Assembly (NCBI GenBank): GCA_002840435.1
Contig: PHAT01000003.1
Span: 124,001-188,000, forward strand
Source of the DNA: Deltaproteobacteria bacterium HGW-Deltaproteobacteria-6
GTDB taxonomy: Bacteria > Desulfobacterota > Syntrophia > Syntrophales > Smithellaceae
DNA length: 64,000 bases
Direction of reading: 5' to 3'
Under the pieces are notes generated by a model that had not been told where the DNA came from, ran no database searches, and saw nothing but the letters and a program-made list of their open reading frames with translations. The translations under genes were made by a program, and so were the position numbers. Positions 9,184 to 18,491 of the stretch are shown in pieces; the first letter of the stretch is position 1; the number at the start of each line of letters is the position of its first letter.

Positions 9184-9897
9184 TCATGAGTGAGAGTTAT
9201 TTTCGTTTATTACAAATTTTATGGGCAGTTCCGCCCAGGTTTTATACGGAATACCCGACTTTTTAGCCGGTTCAAATTTCCAGGCCCTTACCGCCTTGAC
9301 CGCGGTTTGATCCAGAATGGCATAACCGGATGATTGTCTGACGACGGCTTTGCCGACGCGCCCATCCGCAAGAATTTCCGCCGCAACGAGCACAACCCCC
9401 TCATAGCCCTGCTGCCGCGCCATTTCCGGATATCCGGGCGGCGGATTTTCCCGGTACAGGGGATAGGCGCGGGAAAAGGCAGGCGCCGCGGCAGACGCGA
9501 TCGCGGGCCTGTTTGCATCGGAAGCAGGATGACCGGCGGCGGCATAGGCTGCTGTTTTAGCCCCCGGAGCAGCCGGCGCTTTATCGTAAGCAGCCTCTTC
9601 GGGCAGGGCCGGGGTTGTCGCAGCTTCCACACGGAAATGCTGCTGTGCCGGCACTTCCGAAACAGAGCCGGTACGGACTGCCGCTGATTGTGTTTTGGCT
9701 GGGTTGACTCTCCGGGCGGGAGCAGGAGAAGTTTTATTTCCGGCGGTAAACGAAACCCACACGAAATCAAGCTTGCCCAGTTCCCGCGAAATCATGGCAT
9801 TGCCGGGCATGCTGAAAATCAGGATCACCGCCGCCAGCCCGTGCAGGCCAAGCGACGCGACAATACCCGGTAATTTATTTTGTTTTTCAGCCATCAT
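9184..9897 (-). CDS. TonB-family C-terminal domain protein
   Basis: A 237-residue protein with one N-terminal membrane helix (LPGIVASLGLHGLAAVILIFSM read in parts, residues 8-29). A Pro/Ala-rich periplasmic spacer follows (residues 55-150), then a TonB C-terminal domain (YPEMARQQGYEGVVLV ... GYAILDQTAVKAVRAWKFEPA, residues 155-225). TonB couples the inner-membrane proton gradient to outer-membrane transporters, but no exbB/exbD or TonB receptor lies nearby. The gap to metH upstream is only 10 bp. Start chosen at the first of two adjacent ATGs; no strong ribosome-binding site is visible. Confidence 0.8.
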   Translation of the reverse strand: MMAEKQNKLPGIVASLGLHGLAAVILIFSMPGNAMISRELGKLDFVWVSFTAGNKTSPAPARRVNPAKTQSAAVRTGSVSEVPAQQHFRVEAATTPALPEEAAYDKAPAAPGAKTAAYAAAGHPASDANRPAIASAAAPAFSRAYPLYRENPPPGYPEMARQQGYEGVVLVAAEILADGRVGKAVVRQSSGYAILDQTAVKAVRAWKFEPAKKSGIPYKTWAELPIKFVINENNSHS

Positions 9898-9907
9898 GAA
9901 AATAATT

Positions 9908-12310
9908 TTACTTGTTTATTAATTGATCAACGACTCTAACGGCCGCCACACCGTCTTTCGCAAAGGACGCGCCAATGGACGCAGCGTAGGCTTCCGTAAC
10001 CACCGCGCCGCCGACCAGAAAAGCCGTTTGAATCCCTTCAGCGCGGGCAAGCCCGATGATGTCTTTCATGTTGACCATCGTCGTGGTCATCAGGGCGGAA
10101 AGTCCTATCACATCCGGCTTCTCTTTTTTGGCCGTCTCGATAATGATCCTGTCCTCGACATCTTTGCCCAGATCGATCACGCAATAGCCGTAATTTCTCA
10201 AAAGCAGCGCGACAATATTCTTACCGATATCATGAATGTCGCCCCGCACGGTGGCCAGTAAAACCTTGCCCTTTTCGGCGGCAGCCGCTTTTTTCAGGAG
10301 CGGGTCCAGGTAGGCCAGTGCTTTTTTCATCGCTTCCGCCGCCGCCATCAATTGCGGCAGGAAATAAGTCTTCTTTTCATACAGATCTCCCACGCGGACA
10401 ATGGCCGGAATGAGAATTTCATCAACCACCCGGTTGGCCGGTTGACCGTCTTTCAGAAGCGCTTCGATGAGCGTTGTAATATGATCCCGGTCGCCGTCCA
10501 GGATCGCCGCGGTAACTTTTTCCTCCGGCGATATGACGGATGAACCGGCAGCCGGCACAGCGGCAGCCGGTTGCTGGGCAAAATGATTAATGAAAAGGAG
10601 CGGCGCTTTTTCTTTGGCGATCAGGGTATCTCCCGCTTTTTTCACATTCATGAATTCCACGCTGGCCGGATTGGCAATCGCCATCGTCAGGCCGCAATAC
10701 TGTGCCATGGCCAGAAAAGCGGCGTTCAGCCAGGGACGCCCCGGCATACCGAACGAGACATTGGAGAGCCCCAGGATGGTTTTGCTTTTGAAAGTTTTTT
10801 TGCACCAGGCCAGTGTCGCCAGTGTTTCTTTGGCGGCCTCGCTGTCGGAGGCAACCGCCATGACCAGACCGTCCACGACAAAATCATCTTTGGTCATCCC
10901 GGCCTTTTGCGCCTTCTGGAAAATCGACTGGATGACCGCCTGACGTTTTTTCGCCGTCTTCGGAATATCGCCGTCAGTGAGCGGCAGCAAAATAAACATC
11001 GCGCCGTATTTAGCGGCCAGCGGCAAAAGCCTCGCCAGCTTTTCTTTTTCTCCGGAAATGGAATTGATCAGCATCCGGCCCGGATAGATCCGGAGCGCCG
11101 CTTCAATCGTTTCTACTTTGGATGAATCGATTACCAGCGGCAGAGACGTCGCCGTGGATAAAAGTCCGATCACTTTTTTGATGGTTTGCACCTCATCAAT
11201 GCCGGGCTGACCGACATTGACATCCAGAAGAGATGCGCCCTGCGCTTCCTGTTCCTGCGCCATCTGGCGAATAATAGACAGTTTTCCCTCCGCGAGCTCC
11301 TGTTGCAGGGCTTTTTTCCCGGTGGGATTGATCCTTTCACCGACGATAAACAGCGGCTGCTTCTCATCCAGAACGAGGGCGCTCCGCGCGGAACTGAGCG
11401 CGCTAATCGATGCGCGGCGGGGTTTAACCGGTTTTCCGTTCCCCATCACTTTAGCCAGCGCAGCAATATGATCCGGCGTCGTCCCGCAGCAACCGCCCAG
11501 CAGATTGGCGCCTGCCGCCGTCAGCTTCCGGGCATAAGCGGCAAATGAGCCTGCATCCATGTCAAAAACAGTTTTCAAACCTTCAAGTCTGGGCATCCCG
11601 GCATTGGGCTTGGCCAGAAGCGGTACGGTCGCATAAGGCTTCATCGCGGCGATGAACTCCACCATTTGTTCGGGACCGGCGGAACAATTGCAGCCCACGG
11701 CATCCGCGCCGAGACTCTGCAGGGTAATCAGCGCGGCCACAGGCGGCGTGCCGCCCAGCGTGTGTCCGTCTTTTTCAAAGGTCAGGGATGTGATGGTGAA
11801 GATATCCGACAGCTCCTTCACCGCCAGCAGGGCTGCACGCGTTTCCTGAATGTCGATCATGGTTTCAATCACGATCAAATCGCAGCCGCCGTCGATCAGG
11901 CCCCGCGCCTGCTCTTTGAAAGCCTCGACCGCTTCTTCAAAAGCCAGCGGGCCGGTGGGCTCGATAAATAAACCGGTGGGACCGATATCCCCTGCCACCA
12001 GCGCCTTTTTCCCGCAAGCTTGTTTGGCCAGGAGCGCAAGCTCCCTGTTCACCGAATAGACATCTTTTTTAACGCCGAATTGTTTGAGCTTGAACCGGTT
12101 CGCACCGAAAGTGCAGGTATAAACAACCTGAGCGCCGGCCTTCTGATAGGACGCATGAACGTCCTGAATGACCGTTGGATTTTCCAGGCACCAGATTTCC
12201 GGGCAGACACCCGACGGCAGACCTTTTTTCTGCAACTCGGTTCCGGTTGCCCCGTCCAGAATAACAACCTGCTTATCGAGAAGACTCTTCATTTTAAAGC
12301 TTTTAGTCAT
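9908..12310 (-). CDS. metH: Cobalamin-dependent methionine synthase lacking the reactivation domain
   Basis: Transfers a methyl group from methyltetrahydrofolate through cobalamin to homocysteine. About 800 residues. The N-terminal homocysteine domain (residues 1-300) has zinc ligands in GCNCSAG and GGCCGTTPDH. A pterin-binding TIM barrel follows (about 320-580), then the B12 cap and Rossmann domain (about 590-800) with the lower-ligand motif GDIHDIGKN. The C-terminal SAM-dependent activation domain of E. coli MetH is absent, as in many anaerobes, implying separate reactivation or little need for it. Start at 12310 was chosen over three upstream ATGs because GGGAG lies 6 bases before it. Confidence 0.93.
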   Translation of the reverse strand: MTKSFKMKSLLDKQVVILDGATGTELQKKGLPSGVCPEIWCLENPTVIQDVHASYQKAGAQVVYTCTFGANRFKLKQFGVKKDVYSVNRELALLAKQACGKKALVAGDIGPTGLFIEPTGPLAFEEAVEAFKEQARGLIDGGCDLIVIETMIDIQETRAALLAVKELSDIFTITSLTFEKDGHTLGGTPPVAALITLQSLGADAVGCNCSAGPEQMVEFIAAMKPYATVPLLAKPNAGMPRLEGLKTVFDMDAGSFAAYARKLTAAGANLLGGCCGTTPDHIAALAKVMGNGKPVKPRRASISALSSARSALVLDEKQPLFIVGERINPTGKKALQQELAEGKLSIIRQMAQEQEAQGASLLDVNVGQPGIDEVQTIKKVIGLLSTATSLPLVIDSSKVETIEAALRIYPGRMLINSISGEKEKLARLLPLAAKYGAMFILLPLTDGDIPKTAKKRQAVIQSIFQKAQKAGMTKDDFVVDGLVMAVASDSEAAKETLATLAWCKKTFKSKTILGLSNVSFGMPGRPWLNAAFLAMAQYCGLTMAIANPASVEFMNVKKAGDTLIAKEKAPLLFINHFAQQPAAAVPAAGSSVISPEEKVTAAILDGDRDHITTLIEALLKDGQPANRVVDEILIPAIVRVGDLYEKKTYFLPQLMAAAEAMKKALAYLDPLLKKAAAAEKGKVLLATVRGDIHDIGKNIVALLLRNYGYCVIDLGKDVEDRIIIETAKKEKPDVIGLSALMTTTMVNMKDIIGLARAEGIQTAFLVGGAVVTEAYAASIGASFAKDGVAAVRVVDQLINK

Positions 12311-12474
12311 CATACGCTCCCTGAGCATGATCAATTTTTCAAAAGTGCGTTCTTATACCATCTTTGGAATCAGAAGTGGAATATTTTTTTTATCGGAATG
12401 ATAATGAATTTCTCTTGAACATCAAGGGATTAGCGTTGAACAGATTCATCGGGGACTTGGGCTTGCGAACCATT

Positions 12475-13605
12475 TCAATCCGGGAATAGCATTGCCTGTT
12501 CAGATTGCCCCCGGCGTTTTAGCGGGGACGTCTGTTTGACCCGGGACCGCTTGAGGGCCGCTTTTTTGCTTTCCGATTCCCGTAATTCAAAAGTTTTGCT
12601 GAAAACGGGGTGCCGGCTTGCGGCCAGGCGAATGAACAGACTTCCCATTTGCCCATAGCTCATCCCGAGAACTTCCGCCGCGCAGGCCATACTGGCGTCA
12701 TGGCTGATATCCGCGTTGGGATTGATGTCCAGAACATAGAAAATGCCATCTCTCAGGCGGACGTCCATCCGGGCATAATCCCTGCACCCCACCACCCGGT
12801 AGGCTTCACAACACGCCTTTTCCAGCGCCTGCATCTCTTCACCGGTAAGCGACGCGGGCAGCTTTGTTTCAATTTTTTCATAGGGGTCGGAGCCGGGAAT
12901 AAACTTGGCATCATAGGTACAAAGCCGGTCTTTGATGTCTTCAAAAAAGGAAAAGTCCATTTCCGCGACAGGCAGGACGGTAAGCTTTTCGTTTCCCCAG
13001 ACGGAGACATGAAATTCACGCCCGTCGATAAAGTCTTCGACCATGGCCGGCTGATGGTACGTGTCCAGAATGAAGGGAATACGATTCTTCAGTTCGCAGG
13101 CATTGAGGACAACGGAATCACGGGTGATGCCCGCGGAGCAATGCTCGTTCATCGGTTTGACGATTGCGGGGAATCTGTCCCATTGCACGGATTCATGATG
13201 ATGAAAAATGTGCCAGGCGGGCGTCGGAATGCCGGCCTGATCGAGCAGGACCTTCACCCGGAACTTATCCTGAGCAAGAGCCAGAGCTTCTGAATCGGCG
13301 CCGGTAAACGTGAAACCCAGCATCTCAAGCCGTTTGGCCACCAGCCACTCACTATGCGGAAGCCCCGGCAGGCTTTCGCACCAGTTAAAAATAATATGTT
13401 CTGAAGGATCAAAGGAACGGAGATGGCTGGCAATGTCATCATCGGCGATGGGAACGAAAACGGTGGGGTATCCGACCCCAATTAATGCGTGGCCGAGTTG
13501 TGTCGAGTAACTGATGACGTCCTCTTTTTCATCCTGTGTCCAGTCCGGATCAACATTATACAATAAGACGACCGGAATTTTTTCAGGCGCTGCGTCAACC
13601 GACAC
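12475..13605 (-). CDS. ATP-grasp carboxylate-amine ligase (D-Ala-D-Ala ligase-like)
   Basis: A 376-residue protein with ATP-grasp landmarks: FPAIVKPMNEHCSAGI (ATP-binding lysine, about residues 148-163), VEDFIDGREFHVSVWG (about 192-207), and the metal site ARMDVRLRDGIFYVLDINPNADIS (about 290-313). The N-terminal part resembles the Ddl pre-grasp domain (IIFNWCESLPGLPHSEW). True ddl is elsewhere in this window at 25.5-26.6 kb, so this paralogue probably joins a different acid and amine. The last 40 residues are a Lys/Arg-rich tail. It is the first gene of the minus-strand run, 164 bp upstream of metH. Confidence 0.85.
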   Translation of the reverse strand: MSVDAAPEKIPVVLLYNVDPDWTQDEKEDVISYSTQLGHALIGVGYPTVFVPIADDDIASHLRSFDPSEHIIFNWCESLPGLPHSEWLVAKRLEMLGFTFTGADSEALALAQDKFRVKVLLDQAGIPTPAWHIFHHHESVQWDRFPAIVKPMNEHCSAGITRDSVVLNACELKNRIPFILDTYHQPAMVEDFIDGREFHVSVWGNEKLTVLPVAEMDFSFFEDIKDRLCTYDAKFIPGSDPYEKIETKLPASLTGEEMQALEKACCEAYRVVGCRDYARMDVRLRDGIFYVLDINPNADISHDASMACAAEVLGMSYGQMGSLFIRLAASRHPVFSKTFELRESESKKAALKRSRVKQTSPLKRRGQSEQAMLFPD

Positions 13606-14087
13606 TATGAACCTCCGTGTTTCAACATTCAGTATTTCTGCCTCTCTCCACCGGGAATGGTATCATTCACCGGAACCCTGCTCAATTTTGCCGAAATTTA
13701 ATCAACCGCCTTCGCAGCACACTTGGGTCAATCAGCTCGTCTTGCAACAGCGGAATCAAGACCCGCCATGATCGGAACCGTTTTTTCAATATACATAATT
13801 TTTCAATAATTCCCAGCATTATTTGCATTTTTGCGTCAAAAATTCATGATGTTATCCAGGCGTGCCGCCCCTTCCCTTCTGACGGGCAAGTTCTTCATCC
13901 GCACAATGCTCATCACCCCGGCATTGCCCCATCAAATCCATTCCTGCAGAATTTGTTTTTTATCATGTTAACAGAATCATCAAAATGATATAAACATACT
14001 CTCGGTTGTCCGGCCGTTCACCGGACATTTCCGGGACGTCCGGTGAAACGGACATGGTGTGAAGGCTGACCTGGAGAGATTGAAAAG
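13606..14087 (+). other. 482-bp divergent intergenic region
   Basis: Lies between the start of the minus-strand ATP-grasp gene and the start of the plus-strand depolymerase-like gene, so it should hold promoters for both directions. Short open frames here have no ribosome-binding sites or recognisable products and are not called. The stretch 13700-13765 resembles 48477-48540 (see the repeat entries). No riboswitch or terminator was recognised. Confidence 0.5.
13700..13765 (+). repeat. Degenerate dispersed repeat, copy 1
   Basis: Shares with 48477-48540 the start AATCAACCGCC, then T/TCGCAGCA, and after about 35 bases of equal spacing the core GCAACAGCGG. The two copies differ inside. In this copy the core is flanked by imperfectly pairing arms. 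Both copies are in gene-free DNA. It may be a remnant of a small non-autonomous element; with two copies this is weakly supported. Confidence 0.35.
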
Positions 14088-15197
14088 ATGAAGAGGATTC
14101 TCCCGACAATCTGCGTGGCATTTTTTATTGCGGCGGCACTCTGCCGCAGCGCTGCTGCTGATGGGATTCAACCGGTGCACGGAGGACTTGCAAAATACAA
14201 TATTGACATTCATCAAAGCTCTGTTTCCGGTCTGTCCGCCGGCGGTTTTTTTGCCAATCAATTCTTTGTGGCTTATTCCGGCATCATGTCCGGTGTCGGC
14301 GTTTTTGCCGGAGGTCCTTACGGCTGCGCCCGCGGTGATCTGCTGAAAGCTTTGCATGATTGCATGGCCCGCCCTTATTTTCTCACAGATGAAGTCATGA
14401 CAAAGCTTACCGACAAGGCCCGTGCCTATTCCGGAAATGGTCGCATCGACCCGCTGGAAAACCTGAAATCAAAGAAAATATTCCTGTTCGGCGGCATGAT
14501 CGATAAGACTGTTCGCCCCGAGGTTGTGGGCAGAGTTTACGACTGGTATCTGAACATGGGTGTCCCGCGAAACAATATTTTTTATAAAAAAGATATGATG
14601 ACCGGACACGCCATGCCCACCTTGCGCTATGGAAACAAGTGTGAGGAAGTAAGCAGCGCGCCCTGGATGAGCGCCTGCGATTATGACGGAGCCGGCGAGG
14701 TATTAAAACACATTTACGGTGTGTTAAATCCCGCCCGGCCGGTTACAGCCTCAACCGGACAATTGATCGAATTTGCTCAAAGGGAATTTGTTGATCCGCG
14801 ACCTTTGAATTCTGAGGATCTGGCAGAGCAAGCCAGCCTGAATGAATTCGGCTATGCTTATGTTCCCCGATCCTGCCTGGACGACGAGCCGTGCAGGATC
14901 CATATCGTGTTTCATGGCTGCCGGCAGGTTTACAATAAGGATCCGGCCGGTATCGATCCGGAAAAAGGCGGCAGGCCATTTGGCTTGCAGATGGTCCTCC
15001 ATGCCGGTTATAATGAATGGGCTACTGCCAATCATATCATTGTGCTGTATCCGCAGGCGCAAAAAAATAAAGCTAACCCCCATGGCTGTTTTGACTGGTG
15101 GGGTTATCTCGCCGATACGAAAGACACATACGCAACAAAAGAAGCTCCGCAAATGAAAGCGGTACGCGCGATGCTGAAGGCCCTGAGTGGAAAATGA
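14088..15197 (+). CDS. Secreted poly(3-hydroxybutyrate)-depolymerase-like alpha/beta hydrolase
   Basis: A 369-residue protein with a signal peptide (residues 1-24, cleavage near AAADG). The nucleophile elbow GLSAGG is at residues 48-53 with Ser50; GMIDKTV (Asp) and TGHAMPT (His) further on complete a plausible Ser-Asp-His triad. A second half (HIVFHGCRQVY, NEWATANHIIVLYPQAQ, GCFDWWGY) has the arrangement seen in PHB depolymerases of the periplasmic type. It would hydrolyse a polyester or similar ester outside the cytoplasm. Monocistronic or with the MBL-fold gene 64 bp downstream. Substrate is inferred from family resemblance only. Confidence 0.75.
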   Translation: MKRILPTICVAFFIAAALCRSAAADGIQPVHGGLAKYNIDIHQSSVSGLSAGGFFANQFFVAYSGIMSGVGVFAGGPYGCARGDLLKALHDCMARPYFLTDEVMTKLTDKARAYSGNGRIDPLENLKSKKIFLFGGMIDKTVRPEVVGRVYDWYLNMGVPRNNIFYKKDMMTGHAMPTLRYGNKCEEVSSAPWMSACDYDGAGEVLKHIYGVLNPARPVTASTGQLIEFAQREFVDPRPLNSEDLAEQASLNEFGYAYVPRSCLDDEPCRIHIVFHGCRQVYNKDPAGIDPEKGGRPFGLQMVLHAGYNEWATANHIIVLYPQAQKNKANPHGCFDWWGYLADTKDTYATKEAPQMKAVRAMLKALSGK

Positions 15198-15261
15198 GGA
15201 TGTGATCAGGGCGTTGTTTTCCTGACATCTTGACACCAAAGGCAACGGAGAGGGAAATTTT

Positions 15262-16227
15262 ATGCAGGTTCATTTCTGGGGAACACGCGGATCTTTGCCG
15301 ACTTCCATCACGGCCAAAATGATCGAGGCAAAAATATTCAAGGCTGTTCAGGCTGCGCAGGCTTATAAGCTGGAGACAGATGACGCCATTAAAGCATTTA
15401 TCCGTAATGAACTGCCCTTTTGCGTCCGGGAAACTTACGGCGGCAATACCTCCTGTGTCGAAATTGCCGGCCAGACGGAATATATCGTTTGTGATGCGGG
15501 AACGGGACTGAGAGACTTCGGAAATCATTATATGAAAGCCAGGATGAGCGGAGAGAAAAACCTGCCGAACGTCTTTAATATCTTCATGTCGCATTTGCAC
15601 TGGGACCACATTCAGGGCTTTCCTTTTTTCACGCCGGCCTTCATGCCGGGCAACCGCATCAACATTTACGGCTGCCACGGAGCGCTGGAAGAATCATTCG
15701 TGAATCAGCAGAAGGATCCGTGCTTTCCGGTTCCTTTGCAGGCCATGCGGGCGGATATCTCCTTTCATGTTCTGGAACCGGACAGGACATACGATATCGC
15801 CGGAGTAAAAGTAACCGGCATCCAACAGCATCATCCGGGAGACTCTTACGGGTATTGCTTCCTGAAAGATGGGAAGAAAATCGTTTACTCAACGGATTCG
15901 GAGCACAAGGAAGGCGCGCAAAATGACAATTACCGATTCATCGAGTTTTTTAAAGAAGCGGATCTGTTGATATTTGACGCCCAATACAGCTTTCTGGACG
16001 CGGTTGATGCAAAAGTCAACTGGGGGCATTCCAGTAATCTTCTGGGCGTTGAACTGGCTGTGCGTGCAGGCGTCAGGCGTCTTTGCCTTTTTCATAATGA
16101 GCACACATTCGATGATACGGCGCTTGATCAGTTTCTGGAAGATACGCGTAAATATCTCAGGATACTGGACGGCTCGTCCAACCTGGAGATTTATCTGTCT
16201 TATGATGATCTGACCATAGCGATATAA
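15262..16227 (+). CDS. Metallo-beta-lactamase-fold hydrolase
   Basis: A 321-residue soluble protein of the MBL superfamily. The metal motif SHLHWDH is near residue 111, the third ligand region QHHPGDSYGY near 193, then YSTDSEH near 213 and FHNEHTFDD near 278. The opening MQVHFWGTRGSLPT is typical of the RNase Z/PhnP-like group that often accompanies signalling genes in Desulfobacterota. An insertion at residues 20-60 with a helical AAQAYKLETDDAIKAFIRNE segment is present. Start is supported by GGAGAGGG about 10 bases upstream. Substrate unknown. Confidence 0.85.
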   Translation: MQVHFWGTRGSLPTSITAKMIEAKIFKAVQAAQAYKLETDDAIKAFIRNELPFCVRETYGGNTSCVEIAGQTEYIVCDAGTGLRDFGNHYMKARMSGEKNLPNVFNIFMSHLHWDHIQGFPFFTPAFMPGNRINIYGCHGALEESFVNQQKDPCFPVPLQAMRADISFHVLEPDRTYDIAGVKVTGIQQHHPGDSYGYCFLKDGKKIVYSTDSEHKEGAQNDNYRFIEFFKEADLLIFDAQYSFLDAVDAKVNWGHSSNLLGVELAVRAGVRRLCLFHNEHTFDDTALDQFLEDTRKYLRILDGSSNLEIYLSYDDLTIAI

Positions 16228-16361
16228 TTTCCTTTAATGATGCATGCCCCCGACACCTGACGTTTTCTTGAACGGCACGATACAGCCGGATGGAAAACTG
16301 ATGCAAAACAACGGCAACAAGGTCTTTCGTGACGCCGGCTCCTTTTATATTTTAGATTTTC

Positions 16362-16390
16362 TTGACTTCCGGGAGTGTGTCTCCTATACT
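16362..16390 (+). promoter_or_regulatory. Sigma-70-type promoter of the DUF4388/CNB gene
   Basis: TTGACT at 16362-16367 and TATACT at 16385-16390 are separated by exactly 17 bases. The transcript would begin near 16397, giving a 26-base leader before the ATG at 16423. Confidence 0.7.
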
Positions 16391-16422
16391 TTTGTCTATT
16401 ATAAGGATGGAAATGAATAGCT

Positions 16423-17595
16423 ATGGCCCAAAATGTTGTATTCTCCGGAAGTCTGATCTTCGTGTCTCTTGCCGATCTCTTTCAATTGCTCGGCACCAAT
16501 AACTGCACCGGAATACTGACCCTGCGGAGCCAGTATTCACCCGATATGGGTATCGTATATTTCAGCGACGGAAATCCGATCAATGCTTCCTACGGCAAGC
16601 TGAAAGGGCTTGAGGCGGTTCATGGACTGTTTGGATGGACTGACGGGAAATACGAGTTTTCCGAAGAGAAATTGACCGGAGTTGATCCGGTCATTACGCA
16701 GGGCAGGATGGGAATCGTTCTGGATGCCTTGAGGCTGCTGGACGACGGAGAAATAGCCAGAGTCGGCCCTGAACCTCTCGATCAGGAATACATTGAAAAA
16801 GCAGGACCTGACGGCGTCCAATTTGATTTTGTGCATCCCATTAAAGGGTCCCTGGTGGATTATCAGTATGTCACCAGAGAAGATTTTTACCCGGACGGTT
16901 CGGTTATTGTAAAAGAGGGGAATTACGGCAAATGGTTGTGGGTCATCTATCAGGGCACGGTAAAAATAACCAGGGAAACTTCCAAAGGCGCTCTAACGCT
17001 GGCCAAGCTTGGCGAAGGGTGTTTCATCGGGACCATCAGGGCGCTTTTATACGGTGAAAATGAACGGATTGCCACAGCGGTTGCCGAAGGAGATGTCCGC
17101 CTGTGCATTCTGGACGTAGAAACCCTCCATCGTGAATATGCGTCATTATCGGAGAATTTTAAAAAGGTCCTGCTCGGCCTTGATAACCGGTTAAGAATGA
17201 TCAACGACAATGCCGTTCAGGCTTACACCGGGAGTTATGCAAAAGAATTGCCGAGCGACAAGGTGCTTGAACAAAAATATAATGATGCGGAACTCTATAT
17301 CATCAAAAAGGGAACAGCCGATATCATCGGCAAAGGCCCCAGGGAGGATGTTAAGCTCCTGTCTCTGGGCCATGATGATGTCTTTGGAAAGATCCCTTTC
17401 CTGGATTTCGGACATGAACCCTTATCCGCATCCATCATGACGTCAAATCCCTTTGAGGCGGAGGCCCTGGACGCCCATGCGCTTCAAAAGGAATATGAAA
17501 ATCTTTCTCACACGTTCAGAAATTTTGTTTTCAGTTCCGCGGCGAACATATCCATGACCACAAAGCTTTTCTATCATTTGCTGGGCAATATCTAA
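16423..17595 (+). CDS. DUF4388 (PATAN-like) protein with two cyclic-nucleotide-binding domains
   Basis: A 390-residue cytoplasmic protein. Residues 1-110 match DUF4388 (FSGSLIFVSLADLFQLLGTNNCTGILTLRS ... GIVYFSDGNPINASYG, read in parts), a domain linked to gliding and chemosensory regulators. Residues about 155-265 form a cNMP-binding domain (GNYGKWLWVIYQGTVKI ... LGEGCFIGTI). Residues about 275-385 form a second, more diverged one (YIIKKGTADIIGKGP ... LGHDDVFGKIPFL). No DNA-binding or output enzyme domain is present, so it is likely a ligand-sensing adaptor. It has its own promoter and precedes a small secreted protein gene. Confidence 0.8.
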   Translation: MAQNVVFSGSLIFVSLADLFQLLGTNNCTGILTLRSQYSPDMGIVYFSDGNPINASYGKLKGLEAVHGLFGWTDGKYEFSEEKLTGVDPVITQGRMGIVLDALRLLDDGEIARVGPEPLDQEYIEKAGPDGVQFDFVHPIKGSLVDYQYVTREDFYPDGSVIVKEGNYGKWLWVIYQGTVKITRETSKGALTLAKLGEGCFIGTIRALLYGENERIATAVAEGDVRLCILDVETLHREYASLSENFKKVLLGLDNRLRMINDNAVQAYTGSYAKELPSDKVLEQKYNDAELYIIKKGTADIIGKGPREDVKLLSLGHDDVFGKIPFLDFGHEPLSASIMTSNPFEAEALDAHALQKEYENLSHTFRNFVFSSAANISMTTKLFYHLLGNI

Positions 17596-17800
17596 CGGTA
17601 TCTCTGTCATCTGCTGAGCAAGAGCATCCTCTGACTTTCCGCAAAACATTTTGCGGCATTCATTAAAGACGTCGAAACTTTGAGCCGTTGGTGGTATAAT
17701 TTTTAAAATCAGCTGTTCCATAGATGCGTAAAACAGGGCGTTGAGGTTCGAAGGGCGCTTTACCGGTTTTATAATTCCTTAACTAAAAAAGGAGAAAATC

Positions 17801-18223
17801 ATGAAATTGAAAAATATTTTTTTCGCGGTCATGGTGATGTTATTGCTGATACCCTCCACACTATGGGCGGCTGACTTCGGCTGGATGCCGGATTTTAACA
17901 TTCAGGCACAGGCGGATCCATCAGGATTCCGCGCAAGAATCGCCACCCGTTTCAATATCGGCGATGCGCAGATCACAACCGTGCTCAGTAATTTCCCCAA
18001 ACCCGCGGATGCTTACGTCGCCCTGCGCCTGGGAGAGATGTCCGGAAAGCCGATCGACTACGTCACCACACAATATAAAGGAAACAGGGGCCGGGGATGG
18101 GGCGCGCTGGCCAAAAGCCTGGGCATTAAACCCGGTTCAAAAGAATTTCATGCCCTCAAACGCGGGGACGATCTTTATGGCGGAAAAGGCAAAGGCAAGG
18201 GCAAAGGCAAAAAAAATAAATAA
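17801..18223 (+). CDS. Exported protein with Gly-Lys repeat tail
   Basis: A 140-residue protein with a clear signal peptide (residues 1-24, ending LWAADF). GGAG lies upstream of the ATG. The mature part is basic and ends in alternating Gly and Lys, GGKGKGKGKGKKNK. The central block (ATRFNIGDAQITTVLSNFPKPADAYVALRLGEMSGKP, read in parts) is helical. No catalytic motif. The polycationic tail could bind cell wall, nucleic acid or polyanions. It may be a small conserved exported protein; function unknown. Confidence 0.7.
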   Translation: MKLKNIFFAVMVMLLLIPSTLWAADFGWMPDFNIQAQADPSGFRARIATRFNIGDAQITTVLSNFPKPADAYVALRLGEMSGKPIDYVTTQYKGNRGRGWGALAKSLGIKPGSKEFHALKRGDDLYGGKGKGKGKGKKNK

Positions 18224-18262
18224 TAGTAAAAAACAAGCCATCCCTGATGAACGGAGAAAAAC

Positions 18263-18349
18263 GTGAAAGGTAAGGTTGACGGCTCGTTCATCGCTTTATC
18301 GCCAGTTCAGGAGAATCAGGGCAAAGTTGTCCGGCGATATGATCATTGA
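18263..18349 (+). CDS. Putative 28-aa ORF opening the GYD gene cluster
   Basis: A GTG start at 18263 has GGAG 6 bases upstream. It reads 28 codons (MKGKVDGSFIALSPVQ then ENQGKVVRRYDH) and its TGA overlaps the ATG of the next small ORF by 11 bp, suggesting translational coupling. No homologue is known to me. It could equally be a leader ORF. Low confidence because of its size. Confidence 0.35.
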   Translation: MKGKVDGSFIALSPVQENQGKVVRRYDH

Positions 18350-18473
18350 TTTAACAAATCAACCTTTGCGCGTTTACGGACCGATTCCTCCTCCGCTCAT
18401 TATGTATTTTTTCTCTTTGACCTTGATGACCATTTGCAATATAATCAACGCCGGTTTTGTCGGTAATAAATAA
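18339..18473 (+). CDS. Small single-span membrane protein (44 aa)
   Basis: Reads MIIDLTNQPLRVYGPIPPP, then one hydrophobic span (IMYFFSLTLMTICNIINAGF), ending VGNK. It lacks its own strong ribosome-binding site but overlaps the 28-codon frame upstream, so coupling could supply ribosomes. A TTG at 18276 in the same frame would give 65 residues and is less likely. The next gene starts 18 bp after its stop, which argues for a compact operon ending in the GYD gene. Confidence 0.45.
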   Translation: MIIDLTNQPLRVYGPIPPPLIMYFFSLTLMTICNIINAGFVGNK

Positions 18474-18491
18474 ATAAGGAGCATTAAAAAC

